From the NCBI RefSeq assembly GCF_026342735.1, contig NZ_JAPEMM010000001.1, positions 1,736,001-1,800,000 of the forward strand: a stretch of DNA of 64,000 nt, written 5' to 3'. The DNA is from Streptomyces sp. NBC_00193 (GTDB lineage: Bacteria > Actinomycetota > Actinomycetes > Streptomycetales > Streptomycetaceae). A model generated the notes under the pieces. It was not told the origin of the DNA. It saw nothing but the letters and a program-made list of their open reading frames with translations, and did no database searches. Positions 1-8,147 of this stretch are shown piece by piece; positions within the stretch are counted from its first letter, which is position 1; every line of letters starts with the position of its first letter. The position numbers and the translations under genes were made by a program.

Positions 1-30
1 GGGCCGGGCGCGTGGGGCCGTACGTACTGG

Positions 31-60
31 CCCGCGTAGTCCGTGCCCGCGTAGTCCGTG
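31..60. repeat. 15-bp tandem direct repeat
   Basis: Two identical adjacent copies of CCCGCGTAGTCCGTG lie at 31-45 and 46-60, followed by a partial third echo (CAGTCCGTG). The stretch is non-coding as far as I can see and belongs to the 3' side of whatever gene lies left of the window. No function is assigned. Confidence 0.6.
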
Positions 61-108
61 CAGTCCGTGTAAGGCACATCCGCGGATGAAGATGGCGTGA
101 ACTGCCCG

Positions 109-138
109 TGGCGCCTGAGTACCCGTACTCAGGCGCCA
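109..138. terminator. Perfect hairpin upstream of the small membrane gene
   Basis: A 14-bp perfect inverted repeat (109-122 pairs with 125-138) with a two-base spacer. It sits 28 bases before the ATG at 167 and most simply terminates transcription of the gene left of the window. There is no T-run, as is usual in Streptomyces terminators. Confidence 0.55.
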
Positions 139-166
139 CAGGAGTGCTCGGGGCCAGGATCGGGGC

Positions 167-301
167 ATGCTCTGGTCAGACCCGAAGAACGAGCCGCCGA
201 AGGACATGCGCGACGCCGAGGCGATGGTCCGGCGGATGACGGTGATCGTCGTCATCGCGATGGTCGTCGTGGTCTACGTGCTGGGCGTGGGCGGTTTCTA
301 G
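167..301 (+). CDS. Small single-span membrane protein (MmpB-like)
   Basis: A 44-residue protein from an ATG at 167 preceded by a GGATCGGGG-type ribosome site. It begins MLWSDPKNEPPKDMRDAEAM, a charged cytoplasmic stretch, and then has one hydrophobic helix at about residues 24-42, ending GVGGF. Position between the acyl-CoA carboxylase region and maf, length and the DPxNEPPK start resemble the small proteins annotated in Streptomyces as morphogenic membrane protein MmpB; that name is from memory and not provable here. It would be a single-pass inner-membrane protein with its N-terminus inside. Confidence 0.7.
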   Translation: MLWSDPKNEPPKDMRDAEAMVRRMTVIVVIAMVVVVYVLGVGGF

Positions 302-412
302 GGCCTGTCGTCAAACTCCCGTCGTCGCCCGAAGGGCGGCCTTGCGTCGCGAGGCAGGCGGGACTTTGCGGACACCCCCTGGCGCCCCGGCCACCCGCGA
401 GGCGCACCTACG

Positions 413-1030
413 ATGGCAGGCATGACTGCTGCCCCCGGCCACGCCCTCGTCCTCGCCTCCGCTTCGCCCGCCCGGCTGAACCTGCTGCGCCAGGCCGGGC
501 TCTCCCCGCACGTGATCGTGAGCGGCTTCGACGAGGACGCCCTCACCGCCGATTCCCCCGCCGAGCTGGCGCTCGCGCTGGCCGAGGCGAAGGCGGCCGT
601 CGTGGCGACCCTGGACGAGGCCGCGGGCGCCCTGGTGATCGGCTGCGACTCCGTGCTGGAGCTGGACGGCGAGGCGCTGGGCAAGCCGGCGGACGCCGAG
701 GAGGCCACGGCCCGCTGGAAGTCGATGCGCGGGCGCGCCGGGGTGCTGCGCACCGGGCACTGCGTGATCGACACGGCGAGCGGCCGGCGGGTTTCGGCCA
801 CGGCGTCGACGACGGTCCGCTTCGGCGAGCCGACGGACGCGGAGGTGGCGGCGTACGTGGCGAGCGGGGAACCGCTGCACGTGGCGGGGGCGTTCACCCT
901 GGACGGGCTGTCGGCCCCGTTCATCGAGGGCATCGACGGGGATCACGGCAATGTGATCGGCATCTCCTTGCCGCTGCTGCGCTCGCTGCTGGCCGAACTG
1001 GGCGTGTCCATCACGGACTTGTGGGCTTGA
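413..1030 (+). CDS. maf: Maf-family nucleoside triphosphate pyrophosphatase
   Basis: A 205-residue cytoplasmic Maf/YhdE-type house-cleaning pyrophosphatase, which hydrolyses non-canonical or modified nucleoside triphosphates to the monophosphate. The N-terminal [16 protein letters not shown] motif, the substrate-site [10 protein letters not shown] (about residue 79) and the C-terminal [18 protein letters not shown] block are all present, and the length is normal. The conserved GAY region of many Maf proteins reads GAFTLDG. Start could be the ATG at 413 or the one at 422 (MTAAPGH). In Streptomyces maf lies beside the acyl-CoA carboxylase genes, as here. Its 3' end overlaps the convergent membrane gene by 20 bases. 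Confidence 0.93.
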   Translation: MAGMTAAPGHALVLASASPARLNLLRQAGLSPHVIVSGFDEDALTADSPAELALALAEAKAAVVATLDEAAGALVIGCDSVLELDGEALGKPADAEEATARWKSMRGRAGVLRTGHCVIDTASGRRVSATASTTVRFGEPTDAEVAAYVASGEPLHVAGAFTLDGLSAPFIEGIDGDHGNVIGISLPLLRSLLAELGVSITDLWA

Positions 1031-1637
1031 CGTCCCCGAGCTTCCCGAAGTCCCCGAAGTCCGCGAGCGGGTGGCCCGGCGGCGTGTCCCGGATCTCCGG
1101 CCCGCCGTCGAGGTCGTCACCGAGGCCCCCGCCGGGCCCACCGAAGCCGCCCAGGGGGCCGCTGGAGCCTCCCGCGGCCTCACCGGCCCCGCCCGCCCCC
1201 TTGGCCGCGTAGAGCGTCAGGCTCAGCACCAGCAGGCAGAGGATCAGCATCATCACCGCGAAGGCGCCCCAGCCGACCAGGCCGACGACGAGGGCGCCGA
1301 GCAGTCCGTGGGTGATGGCGGCGCTGACGAGGAGCACGCGCGCGAAGGTGCCCGGGGCCCGGTCGCGGACCGCGGCGACGACGAGGAACACCGCACAGGC
1401 GAGCAGGAACACGGCCATGCCGGCGCCCAGCGCATAGGTTGCCTTGGACATGACATCCGGATCGGCGCCCGCGATGGACATCGACTGGTTCTCGGTGGTC
1501 CGGCCCAGGACGAGGTGGACGAAGCCGAGCACCGCCGCCTCCACGACGAGTACCACCGCGGTCGCTCCGGCCACGGATCTCCGCAGCACCACGCCACCCA
1601 CGCCACCCACACCAGCCACGACGCCCCCACCCCGCAT
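1011..1637 (-). CDS. Four-helix membrane protein, function unknown
   Basis: About 208 residues. Four hydrophobic helices can be read at roughly residues 20-45, 70-92, 102-124 and 128-147. They are followed by a Gly/Pro-rich cytoplasmic tail of about 60 residues ([18 protein letters not shown]) ending PTSP. A polar loop between helices 1 and 2 contains [11 protein letters not shown]. Several in-frame GTG codons follow the ATG at 1637, so the true start may lie up to about 20 codons downstream. It converges on maf and lies between maf and accA2, as a conserved membrane gene does in other streptomycetes. I do not recognise a family with a known role. Confidence 0.75.
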   Translation of the reverse strand: MRGGGVVAGVGGVGGVVLRRSVAGATAVVLVVEAAVLGFVHLVLGRTTENQSMSIAGADPDVMSKATYALGAGMAVFLLACAVFLVVAAVRDRAPGTFARVLLVSAAITHGLLGALVVGLVGWGAFAVMMLILCLLVLSLTLYAAKGAGGAGEAAGGSSGPLGGFGGPGGGLGDDLDGGPEIRDTPPGHPLADFGDFGKLGDVKPTSP

Positions 1638-1643
1638 GCACAA

Positions 1644-2015
1644 GCCCGTTCGACGCCTGGAGGCTACTAACGGGTAAACCTTCGGACAAGGGGCCGGGGC
1701 CGCTTCGTTACCGTCGGGCTGCCGTACGGCGACCCGCCGGTGCCGACGCCACGCCCGGGCAAGGAATGCATGGGCCGTTCGTAGGGATTCGACAAAGAAT
1801 CACCCCGGGCCGCTGACCCGGGGAACAGAGACCCCGGACACACGGCAGGGTTACTGTGCAGTCGGGGATCCCCCTGACATGGGGCGCCACAAGGGTTTTA
1901 TCGACTCGGGGTCCACTCGGATCACAGTCCGTGTGGGCAAGGTCACCACCGGGGAAGGGTCGAAAGGCCGTGTGGGCTGTCCCTAAACTCAGCTTGTTTC
2001 AAGGAGGGAGCCATC
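1644..2015. promoter_or_regulatory. Intergenic region with accA2 promoter
   Basis: This gap of about 370 bases has no convincing gene. It must hold the accA2 promoter and probably that of the membrane gene on the other strand. A small hairpin (CCCCGGG at 1803-1809 with CCCGGGG at 1817-1823) is visible in the leader. A strong AAGGAGG ribosome site at 2001-2007 sits 8 bases before the GTG at 2016 and fixes the start of accA2. No recognised operator. Confidence 0.4.
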
Positions 2016-3770
2016 GTGCGCAAGGTGCTCATCGCCAACCGTGGCGAAATCGCAGTCCGCGTTGCTCGGGCCTGCCGGGATGCCGGGATCGCGAGCGTAG
2101 CCGTCTACGCCGACCCGGACCGGGACGCTCTGCACGTCCGCGCGGCCGACGAAGCTTTCGCGTTGGGCGGTGACACCCCGGCCGCGAGCTACTTGGACAT
2201 CTCCAAGATCCTGCAGGCCGCAGCCGACTCCGGTGCGGACGCCATCCATCCCGGATACGGCTTCCTTTCCGAGAACGCCGAATTCGCGCAGGCCGTCATC
2301 GACGCGGGCCTGATCTGGATCGGCCCGCCGCCGCAGGCCATCCGCGACCTCGGTGACAAGGTCGCCGCCCGCCACATCGCGCTGCGCGCCGGCGCACCGC
2401 TGGTCGCCGGCACGCCGGACCCGGTGTCCGGGTCGGACGAGGTCGTCGCCTTCGCCAAGGAGCACGGCCTGCCCATCGCGATCAAGGCCGCCTTCGGTGG
2501 CGGCGGTCGCGGCCTGAAGGTCGCCCGGAACCTCGAAGAGGTCCCGGAGCTCTACGACTCCGCCGTGCGCGAGGCCATCGCCGCCTTCGGCCGCGGCGAG
2601 TGCTTCGTCGAGCAGTACCTCGACAAGCCGCGGCACGTGGAAACCCAGTGCCTGGCCGACTCCCACGGCAACGTGGTCGTCGTCTCCACCCGTGACTGCT
2701 CGCTGCAGCGCCGCCACCAGAAGCTGGTGGAGGAGGCCCCGGCGCCGTTCCTGACCGAGGCCCAGAACGCCGAGCTGTACGCGGCGTCGAAGGCGATCCT
2801 GAAGGAAGCCGGCTACGTCGGCGCCGGCACGGTCGAGTTCCTGGTCTCCGCCGACGGCCTGATCTCCTTCCTGGAGGTCAACACCCGCCTGCAGGTCGAG
2901 CACCCGGTCACCGAAGAGGTCACCGGCATCGACCTGGTCCGCGAGATGTTCCGCATCGCCGACGGCGAGGAGCTCGGCTACGGGGACCCGGTCCTGCGCG
3001 GCCACTCCTTCGAGTTCCGCATCAACGGCGAGGACCCGGGCCGCGGCTTCCTGCCGGCTCCGGGCACCGTCACCAAGTTCGCCCCGCCGACCGGCCCGGG
3101 CGTCCGCCTCGACGCGGGCGTCGAGTCCGGCTCGGTCATCGGCCCGGCCTGGGACTCCCTGCTCGCCAAGCTCATCGTCACGGGTGCCACGCGCGAGCAG
3201 GCCCTGCAGCGGGCGGCGCGCGCGCTGGCCGAGTTCGAAGTGGAGGGCATGGCCACGGCCATCCCGTTCCACCGCGCGGTCGTCGCCGACCCTGCCTTCA
3301 CGGCCGACCCGTTCACGATCCACACCCGCTGGATCGAGACCGAGTTCGTCAACGAGATCCCGGCGTTCGTGGTTCCCGCCGCGGAGGACTCCGAGGACGA
3401 GCCGGGCCGCGAGACCGTGGTCGTCGAGGTCGGCGGCAAGCGCCTGGAGGTCTCCCTCCCGTCCTCGCTGGGCATGACCCTGGCCCGTACGGCGGCCGCG
3501 GGCGGCGCGAAGCCCAAGCGCCGCGCGGCCAAGAAGTCCGGCCCCGCCGCCTCCGGCGACACCCTGGCCTCGCCCATGCAGGGCACGATCGTGAAGGTCG
3601 CGGTCGAGGAGGGCCAGCAGGTCAACGAGGGCGACCTGATCGTCGTCCTCGAGGCCATGAAGATGGAACAGCCGCTGAACGCGCACCGTTCGGGCACGAT
3701 CGTGGGCCTGGCGGCGGAGGTCGGCGCCTCGCTCACCTCGGGCGCGGCCATCTGCGAGATCAAGGACTGA
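2016..3770 (+). CDS. accA2: Acetyl/propionyl-CoA carboxylase alpha subunit (biotin carboxylase + BCCP)
   Basis: A 584-residue subunit that carboxylates biotin using ATP and bicarbonate and carries it on its own C-terminal BCCP domain. It supplies a separate beta subunit that makes malonyl- or methylmalonyl-CoA for fatty acids and polyketides. The N-terminus [20 protein letters not shown] opens the biotin carboxylase domain. The ATP-grasp Gly-rich loop [10 protein letters not shown] lies near residue 161-170, and the catalytic region [14 protein letters not shown] near 288-301. A Lys/Ala-rich linker ([11 protein letters not shown]) leads to the BCCP domain with EAMKM, in which Lys549 is the predicted biotinylated residue. 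Length and layout match the actinobacterial AccA type. The GTG start is set by the AAGGAGG site. A beta subunit is presumably just left of the window. Confidence 0.97.
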   Translation: MRKVLIANRGEIAVRVARACRDAGIASVAVYADPDRDALHVRAADEAFALGGDTPAASYLDISKILQAAADSGADAIHPGYGFLSENAEFAQAVIDAGLIWIGPPPQAIRDLGDKVAARHIALRAGAPLVAGTPDPVSGSDEVVAFAKEHGLPIAIKAAFGGGGRGLKVARNLEEVPELYDSAVREAIAAFGRGECFVEQYLDKPRHVETQCLADSHGNVVVVSTRDCSLQRRHQKLVEEAPAPFLTEAQNAELYAASKAILKEAGYVGAGTVEFLVSADGLISFLEVNTRLQVEHPVTEEVTGIDLVREMFRIADGEELGYGDPVLRGHSFEFRINGEDPGRGFLPAPGTVTKFAPPTGPGVRLDAGVESGSVIGPAWDSLLAKLIVTGATREQALQRAARALAEFEVEGMATAIPFHRAVVADPAFTADPFTIHTRWIETEFVNEIPAFVVPAAEDSEDEPGRETVVVEVGGKRLEVSLPSSLGMTLARTAAAGGAKPKRRAAKKSGPAASGDTLASPMQGTIVKVAVEEGQQVNEGDLIVVLEAMKMEQPLNAHRSGTIVGLAAEVGASLTSGAAICEIKD

Positions 3771-3807
3771 CGTCCTGCGACCGGGGTCCGGGGCTCAGGC
3801 CCCGGAC

Positions 3808-3873
3808 CTCGAACGCCGGAGGGGCTGGATTTCGGCTGACACCAGCCGAAATCCAGCCCCTCCGGCGTTCGAG
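3808..3873. terminator. Long bidirectional hairpin between accA2 and deoR-type gene
   Basis: A perfect 31-bp inverted repeat (3808-3838 with 3843-3873) around a four-base loop lies between two convergent genes, so it can end both transcripts. A smaller inverted repeat, CCGGGGTCCGGGGC with its partner at about 3781-3807, precedes it. The right arm (AAATCCAGCCCC...CCGGCGTTCGAGGCG) is the same sequence family found at 7094-7180 and 13744-13825. Confidence 0.85.
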
Positions 3874-3883
3874 GCGAAGGCGG

Positions 3884-4861
3884 CTACCGGCGCCGCATGT
3901 CCGCGACGCGCGCCCGCTCACCCGCCTGCTGCTCGTGCAACGGCGGTCCCGCGCTACGGAGCTGCGCCGTCGGCCCGCCCCGGCGCTGGACCGGAAGCGG
4001 TGACTCCCGGCGCGGGCGCCGACCCGCCATCGACTCCCCACCGCCGGAGGCGCTGGCTCCGGCCACGGTGATCTGCACGCCCTGGTCCGCCAGCGCCTGC
4101 AGCTCCGTACCGGCCCGGTCGTCGTGCGCGGGCGGCTCGTCCGTCACCAGCCGGGTGATCACATCGGTCGGCACGGTCTGGAACATGGTGTCCGTCCCGA
4201 GCTTCGTGTGGTCGGCCAGGACCACCACCTCCGCCGCGGCCTGGACCAGCGCCCGGTCCACGCTCGCGGAGAGCATGTTGGAGGTGGACAGCCCGCGCTC
4301 GGCGGTGAGGCCACTGCCGGACAGGAAGGCCCGCGAGACCCGCAGCCCCTGGAGGGACTGCTCGGCACCGCTGCCGACCAGCGCGTAGTTGGACCCCCGC
4401 AGGGTTCCGCCCGTCATCACCACCTCCACCCGGTTCGCATGGGCCAGCGCCTGTGCGACGAGCAGCGAGTTGGTGACGACGGTGAGTCCGGGCACCCGGG
4501 CGAGCCGGCGGGCCAGCTCCTGGGTGGTGGTGCCGGCGCCGACGACCACGGCCTCGCCTTCTTCGACGAGTCCGGCCGCGACATCGGCGATGGCGGTCTT
4601 CTCCGCCGTCGCGAGATGGGACTTTTGCGGAAAGCCGGATTCCCGCGTGAAACCGCCCGGCAGTACCGCACCGCCGTGCCGGCGGTCGAGGAGTCCTTCT
4701 GCCTCCAGTGCCCGCACGTCCCGCCGTACGGTCACTTCGGAGGTCTGGACGACGCGGGCGAGCTCCCGGAGCGATACCGCTCCGTTGGCCCGCACCATTT
4801 CGAGGATCAATTGGCGACGTTCTGCAGCGAACACGAAACTGACAGTAACCCCAACGACCAT
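3884..4861 (-). CDS. DeoR/GlpR-family transcriptional regulator
   Basis: About 325 residues. An N-terminal DeoR winged helix-turn-helix (AAERRQLILEMVRANGAVSL, then TSEVTVRRDVRALEAEGLL) is followed by the phosphosugar-sensing domain typical of the family. That domain shows the signature VVGAGTTTQELARRL, the block VVTNSLLVAQALA, and TGGTLRGSNYALVG. The last 60 residues are Arg/Pro/Gly-rich and disordered-looking, an extension beyond the usual 250-260 residues. Such proteins usually repress sugar or nucleoside catabolic genes and release DNA on binding a phosphorylated sugar. Its own upstream region lacks the CTACGCGCGTAG palindrome found at the nucleoside genes here, so a link to that regulon is only inferred. 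MVVG at 4861 or a later start would serve. Confidence 0.9.
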   Translation of the reverse strand: MVVGVTVSFVFAAERRQLILEMVRANGAVSLRELARVVQTSEVTVRRDVRALEAEGLLDRRHGGAVLPGGFTRESGFPQKSHLATAEKTAIADVAAGLVEEGEAVVVGAGTTTQELARRLARVPGLTVVTNSLLVAQALAHANRVEVVMTGGTLRGSNYALVGSGAEQSLQGLRVSRAFLSGSGLTAERGLSTSNMLSASVDRALVQAAAEVVVLADHTKLGTDTMFQTVPTDVITRLVTDEPPAHDDRAGTELQALADQGVQITVAGASASGGGESMAGRRPRRESPLPVQRRGGPTAQLRSAGPPLHEQQAGERARVADMRRR

Positions 4862-4928
4862 CTGCTTTCAGCTCTTTGCGCCGGAATTCCGAAGTTGTCC
4901 ATACCGTAGGGCAACTAGTGGTATACGC

Positions 4929-4967
4929 GGTCGGCCCGCCGCGCACCTGCTCCGCGGCGGGCCGACC
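4929..4967 (-). terminator. Terminator of lpdA
   Basis: A 15-bp perfect inverted repeat (4929-4943 with 4953-4967) with a nine-base loop, just past the stop of the lpdA-type gene and before the DeoR-family gene, both on the minus strand. Confidence 0.75.
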
Positions 4968-5009
4968 ACCCACTCCAAAGCCCTTGCACACAAGGGCCGT
5001 TATCGGTAT

Positions 5010-6449
5010 TTACGCCTCGCCGGAGGACTTCCGCGTGTGCAGCTGGCGGGCGACCTCGGCGATCGAACCGGACAGCGAGGGGTACACGGTGAACGCGTTT
5101 GCGATCTGCTCGACCGTCAAGTTGTTGTCGACGGCGATCGAGATCGGGTGGATGAGCTCGCTCGCGCGCGGCGAAACGACCACGCCGCCGACGACGATCC
5201 CGGTGCCGGGACGGCAGAACAGCTTCACGAAGCCGTCCCGGATGCCCTGCATCTTGGCGCGCGGGTTGCGCAGCAGCGGGAGCTTCACGCACCGGGCGTC
5301 GATCTTGCCGGCGTCCACGTCGGCCTGGGTGTAGCCGACGGTGGCGATCTCCGGGTCGGTGAAGACGTTCGAGGAGACCGTCTTCAGGTTCAGCGGGGCC
5401 ACCGCGTCGCCGAGGAAGTGGTACATCGCGATGCGCCCCTGCATGGCGGCCACCGACGCGAGGGCGAAGATTCCGGTCACGTCGCCGGCCGCGTACACGC
5501 CGGGCGAGGAGGTGCGGGAGACCTTGTCGGTCCAGATGTGCCCGGATTCCTTGAGCTTGACCCCGGACTCCTCCAGGTTCATGTTGCTCGTGTTCGGGAT
5601 CGCGCCGACCGCCATCAGGCAGTGCGTGCCGGTGATGACCCGGCCGTCGGAGAGGGTGACCTCGACCCGGTCGCCCACCCGCTTGGCGGACTCGGCGCGG
5701 GAGCGGCCGATGACGTTCATGCCGCGGCGCCGGAAGACGTCCTCCAGCACGGCGGCGGCGTCCGGGTCCTCGCCGGGGAGCACGCGGTCGCGGGAGGACA
5801 CGAGGGTCACCCGGGAGCCGAGGGCCTGGTACGCGCCGGCGAACTCGGCGCCGGTCACACCGGAGCCGACCACGATGAGCTCCTCCGGGAGCTCTTCGAG
5901 GTCGTAGACCTGGGTCCAGTTCAGGATCCGCTCGCCGTCGGGCATCGCGTCGGGGATCTCGCGGGGGTGCCCGCCGGTCGCGATGAGCACGGCGTCGGCG
6001 GTGAGGATCGTCTCGGAGCCGTCGGCCGCGGTGACGATGACGTCCCGCGTGCCGTCGATGCCCTGCGGGCCGCCGAGCTTGGCGCGGCCCCGTACGACCC
6101 GGGCGCCGGCCCGGGTGACGGAGGCGGTGATGTCGTGGGACTGGGCGAGCGCCAGGCGCTTGACGCGCCGGTTCACCTTGCCGAGGTCCACGCCGACGAC
6201 GCGCGCGGCCTGCTCGATGTGCGGGGTGTCGTCCGCGACGACGATGCCGAGCTCCTCGTACGACGAGTCGAAGGTCGTCATGACCTCGGCGGTCGCGATG
6301 AGAGTCTTGGAGGGCACGCAGTCGGTGAGCACCGACGCGCCGCCCAGACCGTCGCAGTCCACGACGGTCACCTCCGCGCCGAGCTGGGCCCCCACGAGGG
6401 CCGCCTCATACCCGCCGGGTCCGCCGCCGATGATCACGATCCGGGTCAC
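5010..6449 (-). CDS. lpdA: NAD(P)H-quinone dehydrogenase, LpdA-type flavoprotein
   Basis: A 479-residue FAD protein of the lipoamide-dehydrogenase/disulfide-reductase fold. It has an N-terminal FAD-binding VIIGGGPGGYEAALVGAQLG, a second dinucleotide site ELIVVGSGVTGAEFAGAYQA, the FAD-contact GVYAAGDVTG, and a C-terminal dimerisation domain. The redox disulfide CxxxxC is broken: the first Cys is Ser in GGASVLTDCVPSKT. That is the feature separating LpdA (Rv3303c-like), which reduces quinones with NAD(P)H, from true dihydrolipoamide dehydrogenase. The C-terminal HPxxxE active-site motif of the true enzyme is replaced by SELIHPISIA, also as in LpdA. GTG start (VTRIVIIGGG). It is a cytosolic redox enzyme with no obvious operon partner; a hairpin follows it. 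Confidence 0.92.
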   Translation of the reverse strand: MTRIVIIGGGPGGYEAALVGAQLGAEVTVVDCDGLGGASVLTDCVPSKTLIATAEVMTTFDSSYEELGIVVADDTPHIEQAARVVGVDLGKVNRRVKRLALAQSHDITASVTRAGARVVRGRAKLGGPQGIDGTRDVIVTAADGSETILTADAVLIATGGHPREIPDAMPDGERILNWTQVYDLEELPEELIVVGSGVTGAEFAGAYQALGSRVTLVSSRDRVLPGEDPDAAAVLEDVFRRRGMNVIGRSRAESAKRVGDRVEVTLSDGRVITGTHCLMAVGAIPNTSNMNLEESGVKLKESGHIWTDKVSRTSSPGVYAAGDVTGIFALASVAAMQGRIAMYHFLGDAVAPLNLKTVSSNVFTDPEIATVGYTQADVDAGKIDARCVKLPLLRNPRAKMQGIRDGFVKLFCRPGTGIVVGGVVVSPRASELIHPISIAVDNNLTVEQIANAFTVYPSLSGSIAEVARQLHTRKSSGEA

Positions 6450-6647
6450 GAAAACTCCGCCTCACGTCTACCCGGCCGGCTGCCGCCCCGGCCGGGGCTT
6501 CCGGGGGGTCTCCCCGGGGGATGCATTCCGTACGTCATTGTCCCGCACGCATCAAGGTGCTTCACGCCCGGTCCCACCATCCGGGACGCAGGCCCCGTAC
6601 GCGGCCGGGAGCGCGGTCGGGGCCGCCCCTCCCGTACCCTCGACCTC

Positions 6648-7085
6648 ATGTCGCTCTACGCCGCGTACGCCGGCAACCTCGACCCGCGGCTGATGACGCG
6701 CCGCGCTCCGCATTCGCCGCTGCGCGGCACGGGCTGGATCAACGACTGGCGGCTGACCTTCGGCGGCGAGCAGATGGGCTGGGAGGGCGCGCTGGCGACG
6801 ATCGTCGAAGCGCCGCGCCACCAGGTCTTCGTCGCCCTCTACGACGTGGCCCCGCTCGACGAGGACTCCATGGACCGGTGGGAGGGCGTGGGGCTCGACA
6901 TCTACCGCCGCATGCGGGTGCGCGTGCACACGCTGGACGGCGAGGAAGCGGCCTGGGTGTACGTACTCAACGGCTACGAGGGCGGCCTGCCCTCGGCCCG
7001 CTACCTGGGCGAACTCGCCGACGCGGCCGAATCCGCGGGCGCCCCGCACGACTACGTGATGGAACTCCGCAAGCGCCCCTGCTGA
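6648..7085 (+). CDS. Gamma-glutamylcyclotransferase-fold protein
   Basis: A 145-residue protein from ATG 6648. It opens MSLYAAYAGNLDPRLMTRRA, the YGSN-like loop of the gamma-glutamylcyclotransferase (AIG2/BtrG) fold, written YAGN here. Then come GWINDWRLTFGG, ALYDVAPLDEDSMDRWEGVG (with the acidic residues that usually bind or catalyse) and YVLNGYEGGLPSARYLG. Length is typical of the single-domain family. Substrates of the family vary (gamma-glutamyl amino acids, gamma-glutamylamines), so none is assigned. It is transcribed divergently from lpdA across a 198-base gap and precedes the nucleoside genes. Confidence 0.85.
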   Translation: MSLYAAYAGNLDPRLMTRRAPHSPLRGTGWINDWRLTFGGEQMGWEGALATIVEAPRHQVFVALYDVAPLDEDSMDRWEGVGLDIYRRMRVRVHTLDGEEAAWVYVLNGYEGGLPSARYLGELADAAESAGAPHDYVMELRKRPC

Positions 7086-7093
7086 ATCCCGAC

Positions 7094-7180
7094 GGGGCCA
7101 AATCCAGCATCGCCGGGGCCAAATCCAGCCCCGCCGGCGTTCGAGGCGCGGGGGTCCGGGGGCAGCGCCCCCGGCAACGG
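7094..7180. repeat. Dispersed intergenic palindromic repeat (copy 2)
   Basis: Contains GGGGCCAAATCCAGC twice (7094-7108 and 7115-7129), then the CCGCCGGCGTTCGAGGCG core and a GTCCGGGGG...CCCCCGG hairpin. The same pieces occur in the accA2 terminator (3780-3876) and after sigQ (13744-13825). It lies just past the cyclotransferase gene and probably helps end its transcript. Confidence 0.7.
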
Positions 7181-7273
7181 CGCCGCGCCGCATCACCCGC
7201 TCCCGCTCCCCCATCGCGGGACGTTTGGGCGGAAACGACAAAGCAACGATCCGAATACCGTGAGCGGTGCCAT

Positions 7274-7285
7274 CTACGCGCGTAG
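7274..7285. promoter_or_regulatory. Nucleoside-regulon operator, site 1 (PNP)
   Basis: Perfect 12-base palindrome CTACGCGCGTAG, 25 bases before the GTG start of the purine nucleoside phosphorylase gene. The identical sequence precedes deoC, add and the ABC-transporter operon, which marks it as a shared operator. Confidence 0.8.
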
Positions 7286-7310
7286 GCGAAGAGCGGCTAC
7301 GCTCTTCCGC

Positions 7311-8117
7311 GTGAACGCATCTGTTACCGACCCCTTCGCCGCCGCCGACGCCGCCGCCGCCCGCCTGCGCGAGCTGACCGGCGCCGAGACCCACGATGTC
7401 GCCCTCGTGATGGGCTCCGGCTGGGCCCCCGCCGCAGAGGCGCTCGGCGCGCCCGAGGCCGAGTTCCCGGTCACCGAGCTGCCCGGCTTCCCGCCCCCCG
7501 CCGTCGAGGGCCACGGCGGCAAGATCCGCTCGTACAAGATCGGCGACAAGCGCGCGCTGCTCTTCCTCGGCCGGACCCACTACTACGAGGGCCGCGGCGT
7601 CGCCGCCGTCGCCCACGGCGTGCGCACGGCCGTCGCCGCCGGCTGCAAGACCATCGTCCTGACCAACGGCTGCGGTGGCCTGCGCGAGGGCATGAAGCCC
7701 GGCCAGCCGGTCCTGATCAGCGACCACCTCAACCTCACGGCCACCTCGCCGATCGTCGGCGCGAACTTCGTGGACCTGACCGACCTGTACTCGCCGCGCC
7801 TGCGCGCGATGTGCAAGGAGATCGACGAGACCCTCGAAGAGGGCGTCTACGTGCAGTTCCCCGGCCCGCACTACGAGACCCCGGCCGAGATCAACATGAT
7901 CCGCGTCATGGGCGCCGACCTGGTCGGCATGTCCACCGTGCTGGAGGCCATCGCCGCCCGCGAGGCCGGCGCCGAGGTGCTCGGCATCTCGCTGGTCACC
8001 AACCTGGCGGCGGGCCTGTCCGGCGAGCCGCTGAACCACGAAGAGGTGCTCCAGGCCGGCCGCGACTCGGCCGCGCGCATGGGCAAGCTGCTGACCCAGG
8101 TCCTCGCCCGGATCTGA
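7311..8117 (+). CDS. Purine-nucleoside phosphorylase
   Basis: 268 residues from GTG 7311; the reading frame stays open upstream, but the operator palindrome sits there. Phosphorolyses purine (deoxy)nucleosides to base plus (deoxy)ribose-1-phosphate. Trimeric PNP (PNP/MTAP family) motifs are clear: [13 protein letters not shown] (phosphate loop), [36 protein letters not shown] and [15 protein letters not shown] followed by [12 protein letters not shown]. The conserved Asn for purine-base recognition appears in [20 protein letters not shown]. It lies 30 bases before the phosphopentomutase-like gene, so the two form an operon that makes and then isomerises the sugar 1-phosphate. Confidence 0.95.
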   Translation: MNASVTDPFAAADAAAARLRELTGAETHDVALVMGSGWAPAAEALGAPEAEFPVTELPGFPPPAVEGHGGKIRSYKIGDKRALLFLGRTHYYEGRGVAAVAHGVRTAVAAGCKTIVLTNGCGGLREGMKPGQPVLISDHLNLTATSPIVGANFVDLTDLYSPRLRAMCKEIDETLEEGVYVQFPGPHYETPAEINMIRVMGADLVGMSTVLEAIAAREAGAEVLGISLVTNLAAGLSGEPLNHEEVLQAGRDSAARMGKLLTQVLARI

Positions 8118-8147
8118 ACGAGCGACCCGACCGACCGACGAGAGGTA

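Noticed and set aside
1989..3686. 565-codon frame antisense to accA2
   Set aside because: Shadow of a strongly conserved gene; sequence lacks any domain and is Gly/Arg/Asp-biased.
5010..6449. Dihydrolipoamide dehydrogenase
   Set aside because: One of the two redox Cys is Ser (GGASVLTDC) and the C-terminal active-site motif differs, so the LpdA quinone-reductase assignment is better.
4389..6647. Long frame in front of the cyclotransferase gene
   Set aside because: It lies antisense to the DeoR-family and lpdA genes; the conserved part starts at ATG 6648.
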